Assembly (NCBI GenBank): GCA_029449235.1
Contig: JANATG010000012.1
Coordinates: 1,178,001-1,242,000, forward strand
Direction: 5' to 3'
DNA: 64,000 nt
Source of the DNA: Linnemannia schmuckeri
Lineage: Eukaryota; Mortierellomycota; Mortierellomycetes; Mortierellales; Mortierellaceae
Shown: in pieces, positions 45,244 to 56,664 of the stretch
How positions within the stretch are numbered: the first letter of the stretch is position 1
Layout: each line of letters begins with the position of its first letter
Notes under the pieces: model-generated
The model's input: only the letters and a program-made list of their open reading frames with translations
Told to the model about the DNA's origin: nothing
The model's database searches: none
Position numbers and translations under genes: made by a program

Positions 45244-45944
45244 CATTCACCTCCCCATCCATCGACGCATCTCTCTTCTGCTTCTGCTTCTGTTTCTGCT
45301 CTCCTCCTTCGCTTCTCTTGACCCCTTTCTCTCCTTCACTCTAATCCCTCTAATCTCTCTCGTCCCTATCCCAGATCCACAACCCCTTGGCTTTTCTTCC
45401 CTTCCCTTTCCCCTTTCCCTTCTTCCACCTTCCCTCCCTTTCCCTTTCCCCCTTCCGTTTTTCTCTCTGTCTCTTCACTCACACTGCCTCCTTTTCTCTT
45501 TGTCTCCTGCACGCACCCTACACGTTCACGACCACGTCTCAGATCCACCTATCGTCCTCGCTTTCTTTCACTCTTCACGAACCCTTTCCCTTTCCTCTCT
45601 CTCTTTTTTCTTTCTCTCGCTTCTTGCCCTTTGCTTCGCACCCAATAGCCAGCTACCGAGCCATCCTCCATTCCCATCCCACGGCATCTCCATCTCCTCC
45701 ACCCCTTCCACCCAGCACCTCCAGCACCTCCAGCACCTCCAGCACCTCCAGCTCCACTTCCACCACTACACCGCAAACATCGCTACCGCGACCGACGAAG
45801 ACACCGCACGAGCTACGAACCACGATATTATCAGCAACGATCACGACTACGACGACGATTACTATCAACGATCGAAACGCCTCCGCCTTTTCACAATTTG
45901 CACAGCAAAAAAAAAATAACAGCTATATCTCACAGCAAACGATA

Positions 45945-47294
45945 ATGACCTCAACAGCACCCAGCTCTGCCAAACGGATGTCCATGTCAAAATCACCTTC
46001 CAGCTCTCCTACCTCCATAATGTCCTCACCAAGATCCTTCACACCCCCACCCTCGGGTTCACTAGCAGGACGTCATGTCATCTACCGCGGACTCCAAACC
46101 AGCTCCATGGAATACATGTCGTTGACACACTCCCGGCACCCAGAGGCAGCACACATGATCAAAGGCGAGATCTTAATCTCTGGCTCACAGTCGGGCTATA
46201 TCCAGTACTCGATCGTGCTCGACCATGAATGGATGACCCGCAAAGTCAAGGTGTCGGCTATGTTTTCAGGACACGAAAAGCGGCTCGTCCTCGAGGTTGA
46301 CCAGGAGCAGCGGTGGTACAAAGTCACAGAGCACCGTCAGGCACGGAGCCGGAGCTTTTACCGATCCGGCCTCTCACTCTCCCAAGGTTCCGCGAGCGAG
46401 ATCTGTTCGAGCAGCGAATCTAGTCCAAGCAGGAGCGCAGACGATGGCAGCGGCAGCGACAGTTCCAAGAGCCATTGCAATATGCAGGATGCTGACGCCA
46501 GTCTCTCCGACTCTTCTGCCAGCTGTTATTCCTCGTCTTCAGATTCAGAGTGTTCCATTCCTTTTGAAAAGATTAATCTGACCTGGACGCCGCCGCCTAA
46601 GGGCACCAAGCGGGCCTCGAAGCGGTTCTCCTCCATGAATCTCCTTGGCAAGATTTCTGCTAATGCAGCAGCTGCATCACCGTCTGAACCAACGCTCAAC
46701 ACTTCCTCTCATGATACCCAGTCCGCCTCCCCCTTGACCCCTTCTTCGTCCTTCACCTCCTCGCCTTCCTCCCCTTCCTCTCAAACGCCTTCGATACCCA
46801 TGACTGCATCTCCTTCCGCGACCATCACCACAGCATCGCAGCAGCAGAGTCCCGCCCTCTGTTTCGCCTCCTCGAAATTGACCCGGACATTCTCGTCCTC
46901 CAGCCAGTCAGGGCTCAAGAAGTACGAACATCTTGCCCATCTCGACGGCTGCACGCAGCTCGACCTTGGATACGAGACCAGTCCCAGCACGTTGCTCTTC
47001 CCCCTCAGGAGAGCGACCTTGGGCGTCGACTCTGAAAAGATGCGCGACCATCTCGAGTCCCTTTCGGTCGATGGAGCCTCGACGACCGAAAAGACAGCTC
47101 TGATTTCCTTCCCTGATCTGGAACTCAAGCCTGTGCAGCAGCACCTTGCCTTTGCGGGTCCCGGTCGTCGTCCCAACGACAGTCTTGTCGAGTGCTGGCA
47201 GGACGACGAAGACGAGTCGATGCTGATCGAAGTCGATGGCGACGGCTTTGTTATTCGGGATGGCTATAACTGGGCCCGGATCCCCTCCTCGTAA
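45945..47294 (+). CDS. Putative glycolipid-binding family protein with Ser-rich insert
   Basis: Single exon, 449 residues. Residues 44-127 match the first half of the bacterial/fungal putative glycolipid-binding family: HVIYRGL, SSMEYMSL, GEILISGSQSGYIQYSIVLD, WMTRKVKVS, RLVLEVDQEQRWYK. Residues about 327-365 match the second half: HLAHLDGCTQLDLGYETSPSTLLFPLRRA. In between lie about 195 Ser/Pro-rich residues with INLTWTPPP at their middle, so the domain is split by an insert. An acidic tail follows (WQDDEDESMLIEVDG). The start follows a long CT-rich and CAA-rich leader; the frame stays open upstream but lacks coding character. Function is unknown beyond family naming. Confidence 0.75.
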   Translation: MTSTAPSSAKRMSMSKSPSSSPTSIMSSPRSFTPPPSGSLAGRHVIYRGLQTSSMEYMSLTHSRHPEAAHMIKGEILISGSQSGYIQYSIVLDHEWMTRKVKVSAMFSGHEKRLVLEVDQEQRWYKVTEHRQARSRSFYRSGLSLSQGSASEICSSSESSPSRSADDGSGSDSSKSHCNMQDADASLSDSSASCYSSSSDSECSIPFEKINLTWTPPPKGTKRASKRFSSMNLLGKISANAAAASPSEPTLNTSSHDTQSASPLTPSSSFTSSPSSPSSQTPSIPMTASPSATITTASQQQSPALCFASSKLTRTFSSSSQSGLKKYEHLAHLDGCTQLDLGYETSPSTLLFPLRRATLGVDSEKMRDHLESLSVDGASTTEKTALISFPDLELKPVQQHLAFAGPGRRPNDSLVECWQDDEDESMLIEVDGDGFVIRDGYNWARIPSS

Positions 47295-50200
47295 ATAGTC
47301 CTATGTTATTTTATTCTTCCACCCCCCTCTTATGAAATGACCATGCCATGGCCACCAATTTTTTTTTGATGAATAAAAAATAGCGCTGTGTCCACGTGAT
47401 TTTCTAGTTGTCTCGTAAGTCATCTATTTTTTTCATGAACATCTTACTCTCACTTCAATCACACACAAAACACGCAAGGACTCAAGGATGTAACCATCAT
47501 GCTTTGAAGGATCGGGATCACACATACAGGAATAAAAAACCACCAAAAAAAACTCAACGCGTTTTGTCATCGTCTGTTCTATGGATCAGCAAGGCTACCG
47601 ACTCTCTTTACGTGACACGAAAGTTGAAGGAAAGCACTAGCGAGACCTTTGACTATGACATAATTTGCTGGGGTCGTTCAGTATAGACGACGACGACGAC
47701 GACGACGCAATCAACCTTTTTTCTACTCAACGGGATGCAATGAGAGGGTATGTGTCATGGTCCATATCTGGGAAAGGGGAGAGGCAAAAGGTATCTGTTG
47801 GCCCCTTTCCGTCACCCATCCTTTCCCAAAGGATATGAAGTTAACACCGGACAGACAGGACTGATTACGGATCGCCTTCTTACGCTCGTTTGTGATTTGT
47901 GTTCTGCGGGATTTTGAAGCTATTTTTTTTTTTTTCAAGAGCAAAATCGCGAAATGCTGGTGCAAAGGAAAGGGAGTGCGCAAACGAGACAACAACAATA
48001 CCGACAAACCGAACAACATTAACTGGGAAAATATTAATTGGGAATGACTAGCAGCAGTAAAAACAACAAAAAACAACAGGAAACCAGTCTGTCCGGGACA
48101 ACAATTCTGAGCACAAACAGCAACTACAAAACACCAAATCATTTTTATGATCTCTGCCTCTTTATCACACGGTAAGCATAGAAACAAGGTATAAAGAAAG
48201 AACAACCGCTACCGCCCAACATCATCATCGCGGAATTGGCCACCAAATAGAACGGCTGCTTAAAAAGACAAAAGAAAACGTGGATCTAATTGATATATAC
48301 TCTAATATGAAAGAGCCAATACAATCGGCGTCATTCGTGTTTTTTTCCATCATCAGAGAATAGGAGGCTAACGCGTTTCCGTAAGGCTTGGTTTTTGGGA
48401 GTCTAGGAGTCAGAGATGTTTTTGCTTTGCAGCAATGTGGTTGATAGAAAACGACAGAGCGCAAAAGCGACAAGCAGGACGGACGGTACTTTAGTACAGT
48501 TTTCCTTTTTTTTTTTTTCACAGACTAATGCAAGGAGCTGGCACTCGCACCTAGGGGAAAAAGGACGCTAAAGCTTGCCCAACAGGGAATAGAGATGACG
48601 AAGAGAGAAGGAAGGAGAAGACGACGAATCAGGAAGGCTTTTGATGGCGATGAAAAGCAGATTCATGGCTGTGAGAGACGAGGCTAGTGTAGATCCTCAA
48701 CTGAAAAAGAAGAGGGAAGAGGTAACTAGGATCGAGATACGTGGGGTTGAGTAAAGAAGGAGGATTTGGCGCTAGGTTATGAAGGGAAAGGTGCAGTGTC
48801 AAGAGAACAGAGAACTATCAAAGCCTTGAAAAAAGAACGGACCAATTATTATGAGTCGTTGCAAGTTTTCGCAGAAATTGCTATTTCTCTGTGAAAGTCC
48901 ATGTCTCGCCTGTGCAAGTGCAAGTGAGAGGGGTAAGTGAGAGGGACTTCTGAAAGTGACTGTACATCTTTATTGGAATCAATGAAATGACGCCAGTAAA
49001 GTGGGGCTTTCGCTTCAGTGATTTAAATGCGGATGCGCGCACACTTTACTTTGCTGAAGCATCATGATACATAGAACTATTTATGCGCGATGATATGAAG
49101 AATGTGGTTGTGTCTGTGATTAGATACGGAAAGGCATTTTGGCCTTGTTCCGGGAACAGAGGGAGAGAGACGAATCTGGCTCCTCTTCTTTCTTTTTCAC
49201 CCCTTTTTAGCAGACGGGATAAAGCAAAAGAAGAGACGATGACGGCAATTGGCTGCCTAGAGAGGAAGTTCTCCGCCCCCCGGTCAGATCCAGCCGATTG
49301 TTGTAATATGAGAGGACGACGCAACAGGCAACTACCGTCATCTGCAAAGACAGGATTTAGGAGTACAGAAAAAAGGAGAGACACAAGAGACACGAATGAC
49401 GCATGGGCACGGAAGACAAAAAGAGAGCATATCATTTTTAGTTTGATTATTGATGAAGAAAAAAAAAAAAAAAAACTGAATTAGACTGGGTTAGTAGAGA
49501 CGACGACAGAGTAGATAAAATGCGACCCTTTCTCGCTTCTTTTTATTTCCTCTTCTTTCTTTCTGGTAGCTGCACCCTTTCTCTGTTTCTCTTCATTTCT
49601 TTTTTTTTTTTTTTTTTTTTTTGTCACCGTGTATCTGTCTCTTCATTTGATTTGATTTGATTTGATTTGATTGCCGTTCTTTCCACCCTCATTTCTCCTC
49701 TGTCCACTTTGCAGCTGCCATAATCCTGTTTCTCATAATCCATTATTCATTATTCATCATCCATCACTCATTATTTTCATCACTTGTCCTCCTGTGAAAA
49801 AATCTGACGTTTATTGTTTCCTTTTTGTACCACAGTCGTCCTTATTTGTGCATCCCTCTCTCTTTGCACCCTTTCTTCCCTTCTCTGTTTGCTCTGCCTT
49901 TCCTTGACCACCGAATCACCGTCATCTCTTTCCCTTTTCCTTCTACTTTCTTCCTCCTAAACCCTCTTTTCTCCTACCTCCTCTCTCTCCTTTCCTCCTT
50001 TCCTCCTTCCTCTTTCCTCCTTCCTCCTTCCTTCTTTGAGTAATGGACACTTCCCCCGCAGTTCTTCCCTATCACCCTCGCCCCCACTCTTCTTACTCTC
50101 ACACACGCTCACACTCATTATCCAACAAGCAGCACCAGCGCCTGCCACTTGTTCCTCGGAGCCAACCCCATAGCACAAACAACAGCAACAACAGCAACAA

Positions 50201-50795
50201 CAGCAACAACAGCAACAACCGCAAGGACAACACAGCCTTCGATTCCCTTCTCCTCTCCTCTTCTGCATCCTCAACACACACCCAGACCAACGATCCCTCA
50301 AACTTCAAAGTCATCTCAGCCGATAAAATAATCCATCGACTCCTTTTCGTCTTCTTTCTCCTCTTCCCACACAACGCCGTCATCATCATCATCAGCTGCT
50401 GCTGCTGTCCATTCTGGGTCATATCTTCATCCCTCCTCCTCCTCCGTCATCATCCTCATCCTCAACCTCATCCCAGTCCTGCCTATCAAACCACTTCTGC
50501 TTAACCCCCGTCTCAACAACAACAACAACAACGACAACAGCAATTCTACCAAGACTTAGAATCCGCCAACTCTCAATTCCAGCAATTGCAACAACAGCCC
50601 TTTGCTTCTTCTTTCACCTCTTCACAACAACAACTTCCTAGACATCCAATTAAGTCTCGCTGTAGTCCGACACATTCTTTTCCTACGTCGTCGTCATCGC
50701 CATCTTCGCCCTCTCTTCTCCTTTCTTTATTATTGTCCGAGCCAGATCGCCAAACCAGGGACACTCAGGAATCCTCGAAACACATCATAGCCCCA
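47295..50795. other. Intergenic and long leader of the phosphatase gene
   Basis: 3.5 kb. 47295-49500 shows AATAAA-like sites after the upstream gene, a GAC trinucleotide run (47690-47708) and no convincing gene on either strand. From about 49500 it becomes CT-rich, then CAA/AGC-rich: a TTTGA pentamer run (49645-49672), an AACAACAGC array (50176-50219) and polyGln-like CAA runs (50515-50540). 50043-50501 is an open frame starting with ATG that may be part of the phosphatase gene (see its entry). Confidence 0.55.
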
Positions 50796-51531
50796 ATGCC
50801 TCCTGCGACTCACGCCAGACAAGGTTCCACCGGTCTCGGAACAAGTCAATGGGAACCTTATCCCCCCACCACAACCAGAGGCATCGCTACTGCTGACCGC
50901 AAAGCTTCACTCCACAAATCGTGTTACTCCTTTAGCTCTCCTTTCTCTCCATCTGCACTCTCCTCCCTTAAACTGCCCCCAATGTCTACACCTACCCTCC
51001 TCCCTTCCCCCATTGCAGACAACCTCGCTGCAGTTGAGCTGGATCTCAAAGAAATTAGCGGCGACACTGTCTCTCAACTTCTCAGGCAGACATTGAGCAC
51101 CTTTGGTAACAGGAACAAGAACGCAGTCCTACTTTTGGATATGCGTCCCGCTGTCAGCCACTCTGCCTTGTCTATAAAGACATCTGTTGGCGTCAGTGTC
51201 CCCAACATGCTCCTGAAGAGACCCATGTACTCTCTGGACATGGTCTCAGAGCATCTGACCACTGACCAAGAGGTCGAGGCCTTCTCCAACTGGAGACAGT
51301 TTTCCAACATTGTGCTCTTTGATGCGACCGGTGCTACACCAGTCAAGGGAACTCCATTGTTTTGCATTGCTCAAAAGTTCCGTAAAGCGGGTTGCTCTGC
51401 GCGGATAGGTTACATCCAGGGTAAGTTGCCTTAAATGTTAAATTGTCAAATGTATGTCAATTTTTTTTTGTGATGGTTACCACATTTGCCAGCTTACTTT
51501 GCTAAGTTATTCCACTTTACCCTCACATGCG

Positions 51532-51563
<32 letters not shown>

Positions 51564-53350
51564 GGGTAAAAAATAACCGTAGGGGGATTCAATGCTTTTG
51601 CTCATGATCATGCAGACTTATGCAGTTCCGGCAAAAACACCCATCCACAGCACAACAATTCAGGGACATCCGTGCCGATCAATAGGCACGCGCGGACCTC
51701 CTCCTTGTCGTCGTCGGACTCGCGCTCAAGCTCAAATTCGCCAACCTCGTCTACAGGATCGCCCTCCAACACTTCCCCTCCACGGTCTCGCCTTCACCTT
51801 GGTTCTTTACCTTCGATGGTTATCAAGCCTGTCGTGGGTGACACTGTCGCACAGACACCAATGATTGAAAACCCCAATGTCAACCCCTTGTTCGAGAGTG
51901 TCCGCCAAGCAATGGGTCTGAACACAAACATCACCGAGGAGATCCCTGTCCGTCTTCCAACCGGGTTCTCGATCGAGATGATCCGAGAGCACCTCCCAGA
52001 CTGGCTCTTGAATGCCGTCGATGAATCCTCCGGAAAGGCTCGCCTTGCCAAGTATTTCCAGGTAATTATACGATTAAAGAACGGAGTAAAAAAACGATTG
52101 TCGTGCGAGTTGAAAAACTTACAAATTTCTTGTCCTTTTTGCCATGTTACCATTTATAGAAAGTGGAGATCACCGAGAAGAAGAGGCTTGCGCTGCTGAT
52201 GTGTCCTCAGGTGATGCGGTCGGGCAAGGCGAGCGACTATAGCATCGGAGCGGGCATCGAGAAGGGACTCAAGAATCGCTACAACAACGTCTGGCCATTC
52301 GACCACACCCGCGTCAAGATCCACGAGGTCGACCAAGGTGACGACGACTACATCAATGCCTCCCTCCTCACACCCCCCTTTGGTCGCAAGTCCTATATTG
52401 CTACCCAGGCACCTCTTCCATCTACATTTTTGGACTTTTGGAAGGTCATCTGGGAACAAAACTCGCGCGTCGTCGTCATGTTGACCCGAGAGCTCGAGAT
52501 GGGCAGAGTCAAGTGCCACAAGTACTGGCCAACCGCACAAGAGCCCGTTCTGGACCTCGGGACGGTGCAGGTCACCTTTCTGAGCGAGTACCAGCCCCAC
52601 GGTGGCAGTGGTTCTTCTGTCTTGGTCCGTCAGATGAGACTGCGGCACAGAAACTGTTCAAAGGAGTCAGAGCGAACGATTACTCAGCTCCAGTACACGG
52701 GGTGGCCCGACTTTGGTGTTCCTGAGACGCCGCTGGAAGTGCTTCAGTTGATTGAGCTGGCGGATACGCATAACATGGCAGCATCGGCAGGTCCTATGGT
52801 GGTTCATTGTTCTGCGGGTTGTGGAAGGACAGGTGCCTTTTGCGTGATCGACTCAATTCTCTCGGAGCTCAGGTATAATCCGGAGTCGATCCTCTGCGAT
52901 CAGCGTTCATCAAGAGGCAATGCTACACGACAGCAGCAGAAGCAACAGTCCAGTACCTCAAGGATGGATTCCCAAGGGAGACTTCCCAGCGAGCAAGTAT
53001 CGGAGGCCTTGAGCAAAGACAGGCAATGCCATAGCCAAGCCGCTGTCAATGACGAGCCAATAGAGGACGTTGTCTTTGCGACGGTGACCAAGTTTCGAGA
53101 GCAGCGTCTCTCGATAGTCCAGTGCTTGCGCCAATATGTCTTCTGTTACGAGGCGATCCTATGGTATTTGGGCATGGTGTTGACCAAGAACGACAAGGAT
53201 TGTCATGTCTTTGAAACCCCCAAGGTCCTGCAAGTTCCTCAGACGCCTGCGCTTGCTTTTCCTCCAAGGAAGCCTGCTTCGACCTTTGGGCAGTCGATGG
53301 GGAATGTGTCCACTTCTACCACCAGTGAGGAGTTCTCATACTTTGGTTAG
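50796..53350 (+). CDS. Rhodanese-PTP dual protein: tyrosine phosphatase of the Pyp/MAPK-phosphatase type
   Basis: Three exons: 50796..51420, 51583..52061, 52160..53350; 764 residues from the first ATG available in this frame. A rhodanese/Cdc25-like region (about 70-215) has NAVLLLDMRP and NIVLFDATG, then a Ser-rich linker. The phosphatase domain (about 395-690) shows KNRYNNVWPFDHTRVKI, DYINASLL, YIATQAPLPSTF, DFWKVIWE, KCHKYWP, the WPDFGVP loop (about 550), and HCSAGCGRTG with the catalytic C585. A 60-residue Gln/Ser insert separates the P-loop helix from the REQRLSIVQ loop. Rhodanese plus PTP is the layout of yeast Pyp1/Pyp2 and Ptp2/Ptp3, which dephosphorylate stress MAPKs. The N-terminus is open: Gln/Ser-rich coding-like sequence continues upstream to a TAA at 50502, and past it to an ATG at 50043. 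Confidence 0.88.
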
Positions 53351-54678
53351 CTTCCTTTCCCCGTGTGTCATAAAATAAAAAAAAAGAAAAAAATCGCGTA
53401 TGTTGATGTTTTTGGCGGTTGGAGCATGCGAGCACATATTTATCTCTTTCTCTTCTTCTTTACCATGTCGTTCTTCTTCATCGAGTTAGTGGTGCGTTCG
53501 TTCCTTTAGGCACGGGAAGAGAAAGGGGACCATTGGAACGACATCCATCCTACGCTTTGTCATCTCCCTTTTCTCGCCCCCTTCTCTTGATGGGGCTCCT
53601 TTTTTTTGTCGAGATGCGTCAGTCAGACGAGAAACTTCGTTTTTGGATAGAGTAGGCTGATGTTTTTGCCTTCTTCTTCTGACACCATGCATAGCGCTGG
53701 CCCATCCGTACTTGCGTTTGTTGGAAAGGGGATAAGTACAGATGGGCGGGCTACGGTTTGGCAACACATATTCACATTTGCCCTGATCTGGCCCGGCCCT
53801 TGCTCTTGCCTTTATTTCTTACTCGTTTACATTGAAATAAAGCAAGTAGAACTGAACATTCGTCATTCTCTTGTTCATTCTGCATGGGTCTCCTTTCTTC
53901 GATTTTTTCTCACTCCTTGTTGGAGCTAGTAAAATGGAAGGGGTACCAGCTGGGATGCTGATGCGTTTTACCTGCTACCGTTCGTTCGTTCGAAAAAAGC
54001 AAAAGAAGCAATACCGACACCTCAATGACTCCGAGTTCACGTTGGGAGGACATGGTTGCTGTTATTTTGCTATGAGTACAGGATTTTCATGCCATATGGA
54101 AAGTAAGAAAAGAGGCCTGTAACGATGCCAAAAGCTCGGACGTGTCTTGAGTACAGTGGTTGGCTCCCTTTTTCTCGGACAGGCAAGGCATTAGTGCCAC
54201 CGCCATGCCAATTGACATACCTTTTGCTTGTGCTTTTCCCCATTTAGTGCTTGCCTGTTGTTTGTTCCGCATAGGCGGTATGTGTTTTTTGATGCGTGCA
54301 TGCAAGGCCCTAGCGGAAACCTCGTTGACACTGACAAGATGACACCCACCCCCTTCTCTTCCCTTCTTTTCTCTTTTTCCCCCTTTCCCTTCGCATTGCA
54401 TTGTCGTTTTGACCTCTCACTTTTCACCCTTTCTCCATCTCTTTTTATTGCTTGTTCCCCTCCTTTGACCTTTTTGGCCTTCATCACATTATCTCTCCCG
54501 CATTTCTTTTCCTTTCTTTTTTTTGTCTCGTTTTCATTCTTCAATGTTTTTGATAAAAAGCTCTTCTTCGGTCATTCCCAGGCTGGGTACCTTAACTAGC
54601 GAAACTTCAATTGCATCCCTAAACGCCCTTGGACGGGAGATACCTTGTTCCTCGAAGCCTTTTTCTTTCTTCTTTTGG

Positions 54679-54713
<35 letters not shown>

Positions 54714-56199
54714 TTGCCTTATTTTTTTTAAGCGTGTCACCCCCGCATAATAGCCATCCTTCTCCCTTCTTTTACTCCTTTCAATATCCTCCACCATTTT
54801 TAACCCTGTGCATCCCAATACTTCCCTACATTTTCATCCCATATTCTGCTTATTATCATGGCTCGAGAGACAAAGCGAGTCCAATCATACTTATCCATCC
54901 CCCCCCTTCTTCCTGCAGCGTCTCTTCTCCTACGAACAGCAGGACCCATGCCATAGAACAAGTACCCAATATTGCAATTTTCAAACAAGAATTGACAACA
55001 AGAAACGCCTGCCAAGGATCGCAAATCGCCCTTTTTTGTTTTGAGCTGCCAGTGGTGAATGTCGGTTTCTCGCTGAACCACTCCTATCTCTTCAATCTCC
55101 GCCTCCTCATATCCTCATACCCTCATATCCTCATTCAACACCATGTCCTCTTTGTCTCTCTCTGTCATCTCCACTCACTCGTTCCCCTCTGTCGTTTCTC
55201 AGTCTATCCTTTGCGTGTATTTCGACTTCCCTTTCCCTTTCTATCCTTTTTATTTTCCTCTCCTATTTTTTTTCCTTTCTTTCTCTCTGTGCAATTACAT
55301 ATTTTGTTTTTAGTTTATAGTGGCTATTGAGGGTATACATGTATGTGCTGTATGTGAATGTGTATCTGTATATATCCTTTTCTCTTCCAACCCTTGTGGC
55401 ACATTCGCTTTTCCATCCCTCCTTTTTTTTTTCTGTGTGTTCTTCTCACCTTTCTCTTCTTGCAAGCACCCTCTCTTTCTTTCGCTTTCTTTCTCCCTCC
55501 ACCGCATTTTCACTTTTCCCCTTCTCTTTCGCTGCCTTCACTTTCACTCTCTCATTGTTTATTCCTTGCTTGCTTTCTCACTTTTCTCCACGAGTCGCCT
55601 CTCTCACTTCACTCGCCTCGCTTCAACTCGACCTATCGCCCACTCGCCTGTTCTTTTCTGAATAATAGTCTCCTCTGCCTCTCTCCTATCCCCTTATCTC
55701 TTTCTAACAAAAGATAGCAACAATATCAACACAAGCAACAGGAGAGCTTGAGTGGAGTAAGCAAAATCCAGATCAGCTTCTTTCTCTGACCCGTTCAATT
55801 CACCTTCTGTCTTCTCCCTTTTCTTTCCTTCAGCCTCTCCATTCTTTTCTTGCTAATATCATTGGTTACCACCATAACCACTACTATCACTGCTACCACT
55901 GCCACCATCTACATACAGCACCAAGAGCGTGCGCATCGACCACCCAACACTTGCATCAATTCCTCTCAAGCAACAAGGCATAATCGACAGCTTTCTGAAA
56001 TTCCGCCTTCTTATCTCCCGCAGGAAACAACCTCGCCTTTCCTTTATCCCTGCCAACACATTATTCCCCCTTAATCTTCACCCCCGCCTCCTTACCATCC
56101 TTCCTTTTCTTTCTCAGGATTCTCTCTATCCTTAATTGACCATCCTCGACGTCTATTGCACGCCCTTCTTTACCAGAAGAAAGGCATTTACAGTTGGAT
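53351..56199. other. Intergenic, CT-rich; no gene supported
   Basis: 2.8 kb after the phosphatase. It has a T run of about 30 (54680-54710) and long pyrimidine tracts; the many open frames are of translated CT-rich type. 55300-56199 resembles the leaders of other genes here, consistent with a transcript starting near 55800. Confidence 0.5.
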
Positions 56200-56664
56200 A
56201 TGGACTCTGGTAAAATCTCGACGTTGGATCCAGAGCCACACACGCCTTCTTCGCTGGCTCACCAGCACGACCTTGATACGCCGAGTATTCTTGAGGTAAA
56301 TAGCAATAAGTAAGAATGCCAATTGCCATCCTCTTCGGATTTTTCTTGCTTTGTCCATGCTCCTTTGTCCTTCCTACCACAGAGGCCATCCATGGCAGGG
56401 TTATTGGGTAATCAAGCCCAGCCAGAGTGCACAACATGCCAACAACGATACATCGCCGTCTTCTTTGTCTCTCTTTGTCTCTATTTCGATCGATTTCTCT
56501 TCTCACATCGGCGGCGGCCGTGTTTCAACAAAAGGGTGGGTATACATGAGCCATTGGAGTACGACGAGGAAGCAGCACAAATATACAATGAGGTGGGCTC
56601 GAGCAGAGGAGTTGGAAGCTTAGTAAACTCGCATACTTTTATTATTGGGGTTATCAATACGTGA
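56200..56664 (+). CDS. Possible small gene, or first exon of the PP2A B'' gene
   Basis: An ATG at 56200 opens 32 codons (MDSGKISTLDPEPHTPSS to SILE) that look coding, ending at a good GT donor (56296) in phase 0. Reading model 1: exon 2 from 56383 (RPSMAGLLGN, then CTTC and a hydrophobic stretch) to a stop at 56664, a 126-residue protein with no family. Reading model 2: the exon splices about 2 kb on, to the AG before 58269 (RPATGAIIDSQGYSKV), which is in frame with the PP2A B'' gene. I cannot choose between them. Confidence 0.3.

Larger units (their letters stand above)
42527..45944. other. Intergenic between divergent protease and glycolipid-binding genes
   Basis: 3.4 kb holding the promoter of the minus-strand protease and the long CT-rich leader of the plus-strand gene. 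It has a GT microsatellite (42974-43042), GA-rich runs (43670-43710, 44791-44815), a 9-bp array (45193-45243) and a CAGCACCTC array (45714-45754). Long open frames across 44770-45900 are translated CT-rich DNA. Confidence 0.6.

Noticed and set aside
44999..45919. A 306-codon frame of F/S/L/P-rich sequence
   Set aside because: Translated CT-rich leader; repeats HHFTTSPL come from the 9-bp DNA array. The true start at 45945 is in another frame's continuation with clear domain support.
49083..49484. A 133-codon K/R-rich plus-strand frame
   Set aside because: Overlaps an equally long frame on the opposite strand, ends in a poly(A) run, and has no domain.
54629..55330. A 233-codon frame with a run of F residues
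   Set aside because: The F run is a T30 homopolymer; no domain and no splice partners.
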